This document shows, one piece after another, positions 1 to 8,336 of a DNA stretch of 64,000 nt; position 1 is the first letter of the stretch; every line of letters starts with the position of its first letter. The notes below the pieces were generated by a model. That model was not told the origin of the DNA. It searched no databases and saw only the letters and a list, made by a program, of their open reading frames with translations. This DNA comes from SP197 sp965242595 (lineage in GTDB: Bacteria > Pseudomonadota > Alphaproteobacteria > SP197), in NCBI GenBank assembly GCA_965242595.1, contig OZ251464.1, forward strand, positions 930,001 through 994,000, given 5' to 3'. The position numbers were made by a program, and so were the translations under genes.

Positions 1-1317
1 GCCCGCGCCCATGCCCGGCGCCTGATGGCCCCCGGCGCGCGCCGCTATCGGGGGCCGGGCGCGCTCCACGGCCTGCCGCTGGCGATCAAGGATCTGGAAG
101 ATGTGGCCGGCGTGCGCACCACCTATGGCTCGCCGATCTGGGCCGACCATGTGCCCGAGCGCTCCGATATCGCGGTGGAGCGGCTGGAGGCGCGGGGCGC
201 CATCGTCATCGGCAAATCGAACGTGCCCGAATTCGGCGCCGGCGGCCACAGCTTCAATCCGGTGCTGGGCGCCAGCGCCAATCCGTGGGACATGCGGAAA
301 ACCCCCGGCGGTTCCTCCGGCGGGTCGGCGGCGGCGCTGGCGGCGGGGCAGGTGGCGCTGGCCACCGGCTCCGATCTGGGCGGCAGCCTGCGCATCCCGG
401 CCAGCTTCTGCGCCGTGGTGGGCCTGCGCCCCAGCCCCGGCGTGGTCGCCAGGGGGCCGGATGTGGCCTGTTTCGACGATCTTTCCGTGCTGGGGCCGAT
501 GGCGCGCAATGTGCCGGATGCGGCCCTGATGCTGGACGCCATGGCCGGCAGCGAAAGCCGCGATCCCCTGGCGCGCCCCGCCCCGCCCCGCCCCTATCTC
601 GAGCATGTGCTGCGCGCCCTGGACGAAGCCCCGCCCAAGCTCGCCATCGCCTATTCCTCCGATCTCGGCGTGCCGCCGGTGGATGGCGAGGTGGACGGCA
701 TCTGCCGCGCCGCCGCCAGCCGCCTGGCCGGGGGCGGCCTGCGCGAGGCGGGGCTGGATTTCTCCGACAGCGTGGAGGCGGTCCACACCCTGCGGGCGCT
801 GGGCTTCGCCACCGGCCATGAGGACGACCTGCGCCACCGCCGCCAATGGCTGAAGCCCGAATGTGTGTGGAACATCGAAAAGGGCCTGGCCCTTTCCGTG
901 GCCGACATCCTGCGCGCCCGGCGCCTGCGCGGCGCGCTCTATCGCCGCCTCGCCGCCCTGTTCGCCGAATGCGATCTGCTGGCGCTGCCGGCCACTATCC
1001 TGCCCGCCTTTCCCATGCACTGGCGCTATCCGCAGCGCCTCGCCGGCCACAGCTTCGGCAATTATGTGGACTGGATGATGATCACCTCGCTGATCACGCT
1101 CACCTCCTGCCCGGCGATCTCGCTCCCCTGCGGCTTCACCGCCGCCGGCCTGCCGGTGGGCTTGCAGCTGGTCGCGCCCTCCCATGGCGATGGCGATCTG
1201 CTGGCCTGGGCGGCCTGGGCCGAAAGGCTGTTCGCCATCGCCCCAAAGCTGCCGATCGCGCCCCGGGGCGAGCGCGGGCGCGCCCCCGCTTCGGAGCCTC
1301 CTGCCCATGGCCGCTGA
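1..1317 (+). CDS. Amidase signature family protein, 5' end outside window
   Basis: Amidase-signature hydrolase that would cleave an amide bond with a Ser-cisSer-Lys triad. The frame is open from base 1, so the start lies upstream; the first in-window ATG is at 25. The triad is visible: Lys in GLPLAIKD (codon 88-90), cis-Ser in TPGGSSGGS (codon 313-315) and the nucleophile Ser in GSDLGGSLRIP (codon 385-387). The Lys-to-nucleophile spacing of 99 residues and the Ser-Ser spacing of 24 match the family. The C-terminal half carries the usual SLPCGF and GLPVGLQLV segments. The substrate cannot be read from sequence; GatA itself is unlikely because no gatB or gatC is adjacent. Confidence 0.9.
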   Translation, partial: ARAHARRLMAPGARRYRGPGALHGLPLAIKDLEDVAGVRTTYGSPIWADHVPERSDIAVERLEARGAIVIGKSNVPEFGAGGHSFNPVLGASANPWDMRKTPGGSSGGSAAALAAGQVALATGSDLGGSLRIPASFCAVVGLRPSPGVVARGPDVACFDDLSVLGPMARNVPDAALMLDAMAGSESRDPLARPAPPRPYLEHVLRALDEAPPKLAIAYSSDLGVPPVDGEVDGICRAAASRLAGGGLREAGLDFSDSVEAVHTLRALGFATGHEDDLRHRRQWLKPECVWNIEKGLALSVADILRARRLRGALYRRLAALFAECDLLALPATILPAFPMHWRYPQRLAGHSFGNYVDWMMITSLITLTSCPAISLPCGFTAAGLPVGLQLVAPSHGDGDLLAWAAWAERLFAIAPKLPIAPRGERGRAPASEPPAHGR

Positions 1318-1392
1318 ACGCCCGGCGGCGCGCCAGGCGGCCTTCACCCTCGAGTCGGCGCGCGCCGCGGCAGGTGCCGGCGGGAGGGGGCC

Positions 1393-2160
1393 GTGCTCGC
1401 CGCGCTGCTGAAAACCGCGCCCGACCTGCTGGACCCGCAGCTGCGCCCCATCCTGCTGGCGGTTGTGGCCTGGAGCGTCGGCCTGCTCGCCCTGGCCGCG
1501 GCGCTGGCCTTCGTGCTGCTGGGCTGGGCGGCGGCCGGCCTCGCCTTTCTGCCCGCCTGGCTGAGCGACGGGCTGGCCCTGGCGCCGGCCGCCTTCGCCG
1601 CCGCGGCGCTGGCCTGGCTGGCCCTGGCGCTGGATGTCGCCGGCGTCCCATGGCTGCAAGAGTGGTTCGCCGTCGCGGCGCCGGTCTGGCTGGCCTGCGC
1701 GGCCGTGGCCCAGGCGGTGGCGTCCTTTCATCTGGATGCCGCGATCGCCGGCGTGGAACGGCGCCACTATCCGCAGCTGGCACCGCCGCGCCCCCGTGCT
1801 GCACATGCTATGACGCGGGAGGCGGCAGCGGCGCTGCGCTTTCCCGGCCTGCTGCTGGCGCTGAACGCCGCCCTGCTGCCGTTCTATCTGGTGGGGCTGG
1901 TTCTGCCGCCGCTGGCCATCGCGGCCTTTTGTGCGGCCAATGGCTGGCTGTTCGGGCGCGAATATGCCGATGCCGTGCTGCTGCGCCGCCTGCCGCCCGG
2001 AAAGGCCGCCGCCTGGCGCCGGGCGCGGCGGGGCCGGTTGTGGCTGGCCGGCGCCGCCATCGCCTTCGCCATGACCCTGCCCGTGCTCAATCTGCTGGGG
2101 CCGATCGCCGCCGCCATCTTCATGACCCATGTCTGCCACGGCAGCGCGCGCCAGGGCTGA
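1393..2160 (+). CDS. EI24 domain (CysZ-like) integral membrane protein
   Basis: A 255-residue membrane protein with several long hydrophobic segments (about residues 15-50, 60-90, 95-115, 150-180, 215-240) separated by short polar loops. The C-terminal half, with NGWLFGREYADAV, a basic linker and TLPVLNLLGPI, resembles the EI24/CysZ family, in which E. coli CysZ imports sulfate; transport activity here is not established. The start is a GTG with a GGGAGGGGG ribosome-binding site just upstream. Near residue 133 the coding sequence contains a 19-bp exact match to the palindromic repeat family found at 5127 and 45741, adding a Pro/Arg-rich loop. The 3' end overlaps the next gene by 32 bp. Confidence 0.75.
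   Translation: MLAALLKTAPDLLDPQLRPILLAVVAWSVGLLALAAALAFVLLGWAAAGLAFLPAWLSDGLALAPAAFAAAALAWLALALDVAGVPWLQEWFAVAAPVWLACAAVAQAVASFHLDAAIAGVERRHYPQLAPPRPRAAHAMTREAAAALRFPGLLLALNAALLPFYLVGLVLPPLAIAAFCAANGWLFGREYADAVLLRRLPPGKAAAWRRARRGRLWLAGAAIAFAMTLPVLNLLGPIAAAIFMTHVCHGSARQG
1784..1807 (+). repeat. Dispersed palindromic repeat, single copy inside a gene
   Basis: The 19 bases at 1789-1807 (CGCCCCCGTGCTGCACATG) are identical to the core of the first repeat unit at 5127; the left palindrome arm is degenerate. It lies within the EI24-type gene and is translated in frame as part of a Pro/Arg-rich loop. Confidence 0.55.
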
Positions 2161-2644
2161 ACGCCCGCCGCGCCGGGCGCGGGGCGCGGCCTGGCTGGCC
2201 GCCGCCCTGGCCCTGGCGGCCTGCGCCGGCGACGACGTCCGCCCGCCCGCCGCCGCCCCGCCCGCCGCCGCCCCGCCCGCTGCCAGCGTGGAGAGCGCCG
2301 CCGCCCCGGACGGCAGCGGCGACATCGGCAGCGGCGCCCAACCCGCCCCGGCGCCAGCCGCAACAGCCACAGCGGCCGCCGCCCCGGCAGAGCCGCCACC
2401 GCCACCGGACGCGGCGCCGCTGCCGAGCCTGATGGAGCTGGACCGGGCGGCGTTGCGGGCGCTGATGGGCCGGCCCGCCTTCGCCTGGGAACAGCCCGGC
2501 GCCGCCATGTGGCGCTATGACGGCCCCCGCTGCGAGCTGTTCGTCTTCCTCCACGATCACCGCGTGCGCCATGTCGAGGCCCAGGGCGCGAACGCCGCCC
2601 GGCGCGCAGCCTGCCTCGCCCGCCTGCTCGCCGCCCGCCCCTGA
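2129..2644 (+). CDS. Putative lipoprotein of unknown function
   Basis: A 171-residue protein with a basic N-terminus, a hydrophobic stretch and a lipobox-like ALAAC ending at Cys32, so it is probably a secreted lipoprotein. Residues 33-100 are a low-complexity Ala/Pro linker. The C-terminal 70 residues form the only compact part, with ELDRAALRALMGRP, an aromatic MWRYDG segment and FVFLHDHRVRHVEA. This arrangement resembles a hypothetical family seen in alphaproteobacteria. The start overlaps the EI24-type gene by 32 bp, suggesting co-expression. I do not recognise a function. Confidence 0.65.
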   Translation: MSATAARARAERPPRRARGAAWLAAALALAACAGDDVRPPAAAPPAAAPPAASVESAAAPDGSGDIGSGAQPAPAPAATATAAAAPAEPPPPPDAAPLPSLMELDRAALRALMGRPAFAWEQPGAAMWRYDGPRCELFVFLHDHRVRHVEAQGANAARRAACLARLLAARP

Positions 2645-2675
2645 AGCGGCCTAAGCGGTCCGCCCCTGAAGCGGG

Positions 2676-5081
2676 CTAAGCGGCCCCGCCATCCGCGTCC
2701 CGCAGCGCCCGCCACAGGGCGAGCGGCGAGGCCGGCATGTCGAAGCGGTGGCAGCCGGCCTGGGCCAGGGCGTCGGCACAGGCATTGGCGATGGCGGCGG
2801 GGGCGGCGAAGGTGCCGACCTCGCCCACGCCTTTCGCGCCCAGCGGGTTGGTGGAACAGGGGCTGGCGACGCGCAGGGTTTCGAAGGCGCACAGCGCCTG
2901 CGCGCGCGGCATGGCGTAATCCATGAAGCTGCCGGTCACAAGCTGGCCCGACGCCGGGTCGTAATGGATGGCCTCCATCAGCGCCTGGCCGGCGCCCTGG
3001 GCGATGCCGCCATGGAGCTGGCCATCCACGATCATGGGGTTGATCTCGGCGCCGATATCGTCGGCCGCCACATAGCCCAGCAGCCGCGCCGCGCCGGTCT
3101 CCGGGTCGATCTCCACCTCGGCGACATGGGCGCCGCAGGGCCAGGTGAAATCCTGCGGGTCGTAGAATCCGGTCTCGTCCAGGCCGGGTTCGCGCCCGTC
3201 CTGGCCAAAGCCGGCGGCGGTGTAGGCGGCCAGCGCCACCCGATCGAAGCTGGCGTGCCGGTTGCTGCCTGCCAGCGTGAAGACGCCATCCTGGAATTCC
3301 ACTTGGTCGGCGGTGGCGTCCAGCAGATGGGCGGCGATGCCCCTGGCCCGCGCCACCACCCGCTGGCAGGCCAGCGCCACGGCCGGGCCGCAGACCACGG
3401 CCGAGCGCGAGGCGAAGCTGCCCAGGCCGCGCGGGCCGCGCCGGGTGTCGCCGAACACCACCTGGATACGCTCCAGCGCGATGCCGGTTCTGCCGGCCAC
3501 CAGCTGGGCGAAGGCCGTCTCGTGGCCCTGGCCGTGGTTGTGGCTGCCGACGAACAGGGTTGCCGCCCCGGAGGGATGCACTTGCAGCCTGGCGCTTTCC
3601 CAGCTGCCGCCGCTGGATCCTATCGCCATGGCGCTGCCCGAAGCGCAGCCGCCGCAGGCGGCCGCATACATGGCGATGCCCAGCCCGCGCAGCCTGCCGC
3701 CCTGCCGCGCCCGGCGCCGCCTGGCGGCAAAGCCGGCGGCATCGGCCCGGGCCAGCGCCCGTTGCAGCAGGCGCTCTGCATCGCCGCTCTCCAGCACGCC
3801 GCCGGTGGCGGTGGTGAAGGGCAGATCGTTCGGGGCCACCAGATTGCGCCGCCGCAGCAGGGCGGCATCCATGCCCAGCTGGCGGGCGGCCTTGTCGATC
3901 AGCCGCTCGGTGACATAGACCGCCTCCGAGCGCCCGGCGCCGCGATAGGCATCGATGGGGGCGGAATGGGAGAAGAAGCAGCGCACCCGGGCGAAAACGG
4001 TGGCGAAGCGATAGGGGCCGGGCAGCGAATAGGCGCAATAAACGGTGGGCACCGCCGGCGCGTGCTGGCTGAGATAGGCGCCCATATTGGCGGCGATTTC
4101 CACCGCCAGCGCCAGAAAGCGGCCGTCGCCATCCAGCGCCAGGCGGGCTGTGGCGATGTGGTCGCGCCCGCCGCTGTCGGCCAGGAAGGCCTCGGAACGC
4201 TCGCCCACCCAGGCGATCTTGCGGCCCAGGCGGCGCGCGGCCCACAGCAGCGCCACCTCTTCGGGATAGGCATAGGCCTTCATGCCGAAACCGCCGCCGA
4301 TGTCGGGGGCCACCACGTCCAGCCCGGTCTCCGCCACGCCGAACACCTGGCACAGCAGCCGCTGCAGCTCGTGGGGGCACTGGTTGGCGGTGGTCAGCAG
4401 CATGCGGTCTTCGGCGCCATCGTAGCTGGCGATGGCCAGGCGCGGCTCGATGGGCATGGCGGCCAGGCGCTGGTTGGTCAGCTCCAGCTCCACCACATGG
4501 CGGGCGGTGGCGAAGGCGGCGGCTGCGGCCGCGCCATCGCCCAGGGTCCAGTGCAGGGAAAGGTTGCCGGGCGCCGCCCTGCCATCGCCGCCCCGGGTCG
4601 GGTTTTGCGGCCACACCGCCGGCGCGTCGGGGCGCATCGCCGCTGCCAGCGTCGCCGCCGCCGGGCGTTCGTCGAAGGCGGCCTCCACCAGCTCGGCAGC
4701 GTCGCGGGCCGCGGCCTCGCCGGTGGCGATCGCCATGGCATAGGGCTGGCCCACAAAGCGCAGCACATCGCCCGCCAGCGCCGGCATGGGCGGTTTGAAC
4801 AGCGCGCTGCCATCGGCGTTGGCGATCTCCCATTGCAGCGGCATGGGGGCGAGGCCGTCCGCCGCCATGTCGCGCCCGGTCAGCACGGCCACCACCCCCG
4901 GCAGCCGCTGGGCCGCCTCCGTCTCCACGGCGCCCAGGGCGGCATGGGCGTGGGGCGAGCGCAGGAAAACGGCGCGCAAGGCATCGGCGCCGATCAGGTC
5001 GCCGACATAGCGGCCCCTGCCGGTGACGAAGCGCCGATCCTCCTTCCTTGGCACCCGCGCGCCCGGACCCTGCTGCGCCAT
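2676..5081 (-). CDS. Xanthine dehydrogenase/CO dehydrogenase-family molybdopterin subunit (CoxL-like, form II)
   Basis: An 801-residue large subunit of the molybdenum hydroxylase superfamily. The start chosen is the ATG giving MAQQGPGARVPRKEDRRFVTG, which matches the family N-terminus; the frame is open 22 codons further. Visible features are GGGFGMKAYAYPEE (about residue 262), the AYRGAGR loop (about 378) that marks form II rather than the Cys-containing loop of true CO dehydrogenase, NHGQGHET, and a C-terminal GAKGVGEVGTF segment carrying the catalytic Glu. It probably hydroxylates a small organic substrate. No CoxS (2Fe-2S) or CoxM (FAD) gene lies beside it in this window, so its partners must be elsewhere. 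It is divergent from the deacylase gene at 5275. Confidence 0.88.
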   Translation of the reverse strand: MAQQGPGARVPRKEDRRFVTGRGRYVGDLIGADALRAVFLRSPHAHAALGAVETEAAQRLPGVVAVLTGRDMAADGLAPMPLQWEIANADGSALFKPPMPALAGDVLRFVGQPYAMAIATGEAAARDAAELVEAAFDERPAAATLAAAMRPDAPAVWPQNPTRGGDGRAAPGNLSLHWTLGDGAAAAAAFATARHVVELELTNQRLAAMPIEPRLAIASYDGAEDRMLLTTANQCPHELQRLLCQVFGVAETGLDVVAPDIGGGFGMKAYAYPEEVALLWAARRLGRKIAWVGERSEAFLADSGGRDHIATARLALDGDGRFLALAVEIAANMGAYLSQHAPAVPTVYCAYSLPGPYRFATVFARVRCFFSHSAPIDAYRGAGRSEAVYVTERLIDKAARQLGMDAALLRRRNLVAPNDLPFTTATGGVLESGDAERLLQRALARADAAGFAARRRRARQGGRLRGLGIAMYAAACGGCASGSAMAIGSSGGSWESARLQVHPSGAATLFVGSHNHGQGHETAFAQLVAGRTGIALERIQVVFGDTRRGPRGLGSFASRSAVVCGPAVALACQRVVARARGIAAHLLDATADQVEFQDGVFTLAGSNRHASFDRVALAAYTAAGFGQDGREPGLDETGFYDPQDFTWPCGAHVAEVEIDPETGAARLLGYVAADDIGAEINPMIVDGQLHGGIAQGAGQALMEAIHYDPASGQLVTGSFMDYAMPRAQALCAFETLRVASPCSTNPLGAKGVGEVGTFAAPAAIANACADALAQAGCHRFDMPASPLALWRALRDADGGAA

Positions 5082-5126
5082 GGCATCCCCCCGAAGGCCG
5101 CCACCATAGCCCAAGGCGGGGCACCG

Positions 5127-5219
5127 CAGCACGCCCCCGTGCTGCACATGAACGAGTCAGCACGTCCTCGTGCTGCACATGAACAGGACAGCACGCCCTC
5201 GTGCCGCGCATGATTCGAT
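5127..5219 (+). repeat. Three tandem 31-bp palindromic repeats
   Basis: Three consecutive units start at 5127, 5158 and 5189, an exact 31-bp period. Each begins with an imperfect palindrome of the form CAGCACGYCCYCGTGCTG, followed by a GCACATGAA-like tail and a short variable end; the third unit is the most diverged. The array fills the divergent intergenic region between the CoxL-like gene and the deacylase. Related copies occur at 1784, 6790 (inverted) and 45741. The unit resembles REP-type elements rather than CRISPR, since there are no unique spacers. Confidence 0.85.
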
Positions 5220-5274
5220 GACAGCGGCCCCGCCGCCGCCCTAACCTGCCGCCGGGGCCGGGGGAGGCTGAATC

Positions 5275-6759
5275 GTGGCGGAACACGGCATCGTCATCCG
5301 CGGCGGCGAGGTGATCGACGGCAGCGGGCGGGCGCGCATCCGGGCCGATGTGGCCATCGACGACGACCGCATCGCCGCCCTGGGCCGGCTGGAGGGCGCG
5401 CGCGGCGCGCGCGAGATCGACGCCCGTGGGCGCATCGTCTGCCCCGGCTTCATCGACGTCCACACCCATGACGACCGGGCGCTGCGCGACGCCGGCGCGA
5501 TGGCGCCCAAGGTCAGCCAGGGCGTCACCACCGTGGTGGCCGGCAATTGCGGCATCAGCCTTGCCCCCCTGGTGGCGCGCCAGCGCCCGCCGCCGCCCCT
5601 GGACCTGGTGGGCGGCCAGGGCGATTTCCGCTATCCCAGCTTCGCCGCCTATGTCGCGGAGCTGGAGGCCGCCCCGCCCGCCTGCAACGCCGTGCTGCTG
5701 GTGGGCCATGGCACCTTGCGGCTGGCCGCCATGGACGACACCGCCCGCCCGGCCACGGCAGACGAAAGGCAGGCCATGCGCGCCGGCGTGGCAGAGGCGA
5801 TGGCGGCCGGCGCCTGCGGCCTTTCCACCGGCCTGGAATATCCCCAGGGCGCCCATGCCGAAACCGGCGAGGTGGTGGAGCTGGCGGCCGAGGCCGCCGC
5901 CGCAGGCGGCCTCTATGCCACCCATATGCGCAGCTATGGCGCCGCCGCCCGCTCTGCCTTCGACGAAGCCTGCCACATCGCCCGCCGGGCGGGCCTGCCG
6001 GTGGTGCTTTCCCATTTCCACTGCCACCGGGCCTCCCGCCCGGCGCTGTGCGGCGAGGCGCTGGCCTGGCTGGAGGCGGCCCGGGCCGAGGGCCTCCGGA
6101 TCGCCGCCGATGCCTACCCCTATGCCGCCTCCAGCACCGCCATCCTGCCCCGGTTCGTGGAGCGGCAGGGCGAGGTGCTGATCGCCTGGTCCAGCCCCCA
6201 TCCCGATATGGGCGGGCGTTTCCTGGACGAGATCGCCGCCCAATGGGGGATCGACCGGCTGGCGGCGGCGGCAAGGCTGGCCCCGGGCGGCGCCATCTAT
6301 TTCGGGCGCCCGGAGGCGAATGTAGAGCGGCTGATGGCCCATCCCGCCATCCTGATCGGCTCCGACGGCATCCCGCTCACCCGCCACCCCCATCCGCGCC
6401 TGTGGGGCAGCTTTGCCCGCATGCTGGGCCGCTATGCGCGCGAGCTGGGCCTGGTGACGCTGGAAGGGGCCATCCACCGCATGACGGCGGCCGCTTCCGC
6501 CACCTTCGGCCTGGACGGAGAGCGCGGGCGGATCGCGCCCGGCCTGATGGCCGATATCGTGATCTTCGACCCCGCCAGGGTCGCCGACAACGCCAGCTTC
6601 GCCTGCCCGGAACGCCCCGCCGCCGGCATCGATCGTGTGCTGGTGAACGGCGTCGAGGTCTGGCAGGGCGCGTCCGGGGCCAGCGGCGCCCGCCCGGGCC
6701 GGGTGCTGCGGGCGCGCCAGGGGGCGCGCGGCGCATATCGGGCCCCCAGGGGTCATTGA
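5275..6759 (+). CDS. N-acyl-D-amino-acid deacylase (D-aminoacylase family amidohydrolase)
   Basis: A 494-residue zinc amidohydrolase predicted to hydrolyse N-acyl-D-amino acids or related N-acyl compounds in the cytoplasm. Metal ligands are visible in DVHTHDD (His63, His65). Cys92 in VAGNCGIS sits where D-aminoacylases have a bridging Cys. Further family segments are YATHMRSYG, SHFHCH and a late GSDGIP carrying the catalytic Asp. The C-terminal RIAPGLMADIVIFDP segment is the standard small beta-sandwich end. The start is a GTG after GGGGGAGG. Exact substrate preference (aspartate, glutamate or neutral) cannot be told from sequence. Confidence 0.88.
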   Translation: MAEHGIVIRGGEVIDGSGRARIRADVAIDDDRIAALGRLEGARGAREIDARGRIVCPGFIDVHTHDDRALRDAGAMAPKVSQGVTTVVAGNCGISLAPLVARQRPPPPLDLVGGQGDFRYPSFAAYVAELEAAPPACNAVLLVGHGTLRLAAMDDTARPATADERQAMRAGVAEAMAAGACGLSTGLEYPQGAHAETGEVVELAAEAAAAGGLYATHMRSYGAAARSAFDEACHIARRAGLPVVLSHFHCHRASRPALCGEALAWLEAARAEGLRIAADAYPYAASSTAILPRFVERQGEVLIAWSSPHPDMGGRFLDEIAAQWGIDRLAAAARLAPGGAIYFGRPEANVERLMAHPAILIGSDGIPLTRHPHPRLWGSFARMLGRYARELGLVTLEGAIHRMTAAASATFGLDGERGRIAPGLMADIVIFDPARVADNASFACPERPAAGIDRVLVNGVEVWQGASGASGARPGRVLRARQGARGAYRAPRGH

Positions 6760-6789
6760 CCGGCGCGGCGCCGGGGTGGAAGCTGCCTT

Positions 6790-6816
6790 GTTCATGCGCA
6801 GCACGAGGGCGTGCTG
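6790..6816 (-). repeat. Dispersed palindromic repeat, single inverted copy
   Basis: Read on the minus strand this is CAGCACGCCCTCGTGCTG followed by GCGCATGAAC, the same unit as the arrays at 5127 and 45741. It lies between the deacylase gene and glcD, just upstream of the glcD ribosome-binding site. Confidence 0.75.
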
Positions 6817-6841
6817 CCCTGGCCTTGCGGGGGGAGATAAG

Positions 6842-8335
6842 GTGCCCATCGCCATGCCCAGGCCCGATGCCGCCGTGCTGGCGGGCCGCGATCGCTTTCT
6901 GGCCGCCCTGGCCGCCATCGTGGGGCCGGAGCGGCTGATCGCCGACGAGGCCGGGCTGAAGGTCTATGACTGCGACGCGCTCACCGCCTATCGCGCCCTG
7001 CCGCTGGCGGTGGTGCTGCCGGAGACGGTGGCGGAGGTCTCCCGCATCCTGCGGCTGGCCCTGGCCCGGCGGGTGAAGGTGGTGCCGCGCGGGGCCGGCA
7101 CCGGGCTTTCGGGCGGCGCCCTGCCGCTGGCCGACGGCCTCCTGATGGGGCTGGCCCGGCTCAACCGCATCCTGGAGATCGATTACGCCAATCGCTGCGT
7201 CACGGTGCAGCCGGGGGTGGCCAATCTGGCCGTCTCCCAGGCGGTGGCCGCCGCCGGCTTTGCCTATGCCCCCGATCCCTCCAGCCAGATCGCCTGTTCC
7301 ATCGGCGGCAATGTGGCGGAGAACTCCGGCGGCGTGCATTGCCTGAAATACGGCGTCACCGTCAACAATCTGCTGGGGCTGGAGCTGGTGCTGATGAACG
7401 GCGATGTGCTGCGCCTGGGCGGCAAGCACCTGGACAACGACGGCTACGACCTCATGGGCGTCGTCGCCGGCTCGGAAGGGCTGCTGGGGGTGGTCACCGA
7501 GGCGACGCTGAAAATCCAGCCCCGCCCGGCCGCCGTTCAGGCCCTGCTGCTGGGCTTTGCCGGCCTGGCCCAGGCGGGCGAATGCGTGGCCGCCATCGTG
7601 GCCGAAGGCATCGTGCCCGCCGGGCTGGAGATGATGGACAAGGCCTGCGTCGCCGCCACCGAAGCCTATTGCCGGGCGGGCTATCCGCTGGACGTGGAGG
7701 CGCTGCTGATCTGCGAGCTGGACGGGCCGGCGGCCGAGGTGGCGGAGCTGGCGCAAAGGGTGGAGGCCATCGCCCGGCGCTGCGCGGCCACCACCTTGCG
7801 CCGGGCCGGCAGCGAGGAGGAGCGGCAGCGTTTCTGGCTGGGGCGCAAATCCGCCTTTCCGGCCGTCGGCCGGCTTTCGCCCGATTACTACTGCATCGAC
7901 GGCACCATCCCCCGCCGCCGCCTGGCCGAGGTGCTGACGCGCATGGGCCGGATGGCCGAGAAGCGCGCCCTGGGGGTGGTGAATGTCTTCCACGCCGGCG
8001 ACGGCAATCTGCACCCGCTGATCCTGTTCGACGCCGAGCGCGAAGGCGAGCTGGCCCGGGCCGAGGCGCTGGCGGCCGACATCCTCACCCTGTGCGTCCA
8101 GGTGGGCGGCGTGCTTTCCGGCGAACACGGCATCGGCGTGGAAAAGCGCGACCTGATGGGCGCGATGTTCAGCGAAGCGGACCTCAAGCAGCAGCAGCGG
8201 CTGAAATGCGCCTTCGATCCCGACGGCCTGCTCAATCCCGGCAAGATGTTCCCGGTGCTGCACCGCTGCGCCGAGCTGGGCGGCATGCACGTCCATGGCG
8301 GCAAGCTGCCCTTCCCCGACCTGCCGCGCTTCTAG
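6842..8335 (+). CDS. glcD: Glycolate oxidase subunit GlcD (FAD-linked oxidase)
   Basis: A 497-residue flavoprotein of the GlcD/D-lactate dehydrogenase family, the catalytic FAD subunit oxidising glycolate or D-2-hydroxyacids. It shows the PCMH FAD-binding loop VVPRGAGTGLSGG, the IGGNVAENSGG motif, and the C-terminal VFHAGDGNLHP and SGEHGIGVEKR segments. The start chosen is GTG 6842, directly after GGGGGGAGATAA; an in-frame ATG lies four codons later, and an earlier one at 6776 would translate the upstream palindromic repeat. It is followed one base later by glcE and then glcF, so glcDEF form an operon. Confidence 0.92.
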   Translation: MPIAMPRPDAAVLAGRDRFLAALAAIVGPERLIADEAGLKVYDCDALTAYRALPLAVVLPETVAEVSRILRLALARRVKVVPRGAGTGLSGGALPLADGLLMGLARLNRILEIDYANRCVTVQPGVANLAVSQAVAAAGFAYAPDPSSQIACSIGGNVAENSGGVHCLKYGVTVNNLLGLELVLMNGDVLRLGGKHLDNDGYDLMGVVAGSEGLLGVVTEATLKIQPRPAAVQALLLGFAGLAQAGECVAAIVAEGIVPAGLEMMDKACVAATEAYCRAGYPLDVEALLICELDGPAAEVAELAQRVEAIARRCAATTLRRAGSEEERQRFWLGRKSAFPAVGRLSPDYYCIDGTIPRRRLAEVLTRMGRMAEKRALGVVNVFHAGDGNLHPLILFDAEREGELARAEALAADILTLCVQVGGVLSGEHGIGVEKRDLMGAMFSEADLKQQQRLKCAFDPDGLLNPGKMFPVLHRCAELGGMHVHGGKLPFPDLPRF

Positions 8336-8336
8336 C

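Noticed and set aside
2748..5213. Long plus-strand open frame opposite the CoxL-like gene
   Set aside because: Its composition is that of an antisense shadow; the minus-strand protein has conserved molybdenum hydroxylase motifs throughout.
5127..5219. CRISPR array
   Set aside because: Units are directly adjacent and nearly identical over the whole period; there are no unique spacers and no cas genes.
2557..6918. Very long minus-strand open frame (1453 codons) spanning the CoxL-like and deacylase genes
   Set aside because: Gly/Arg/Pro-rich shadow frame caused by high GC; the genes in the other frames have clear families and motifs.
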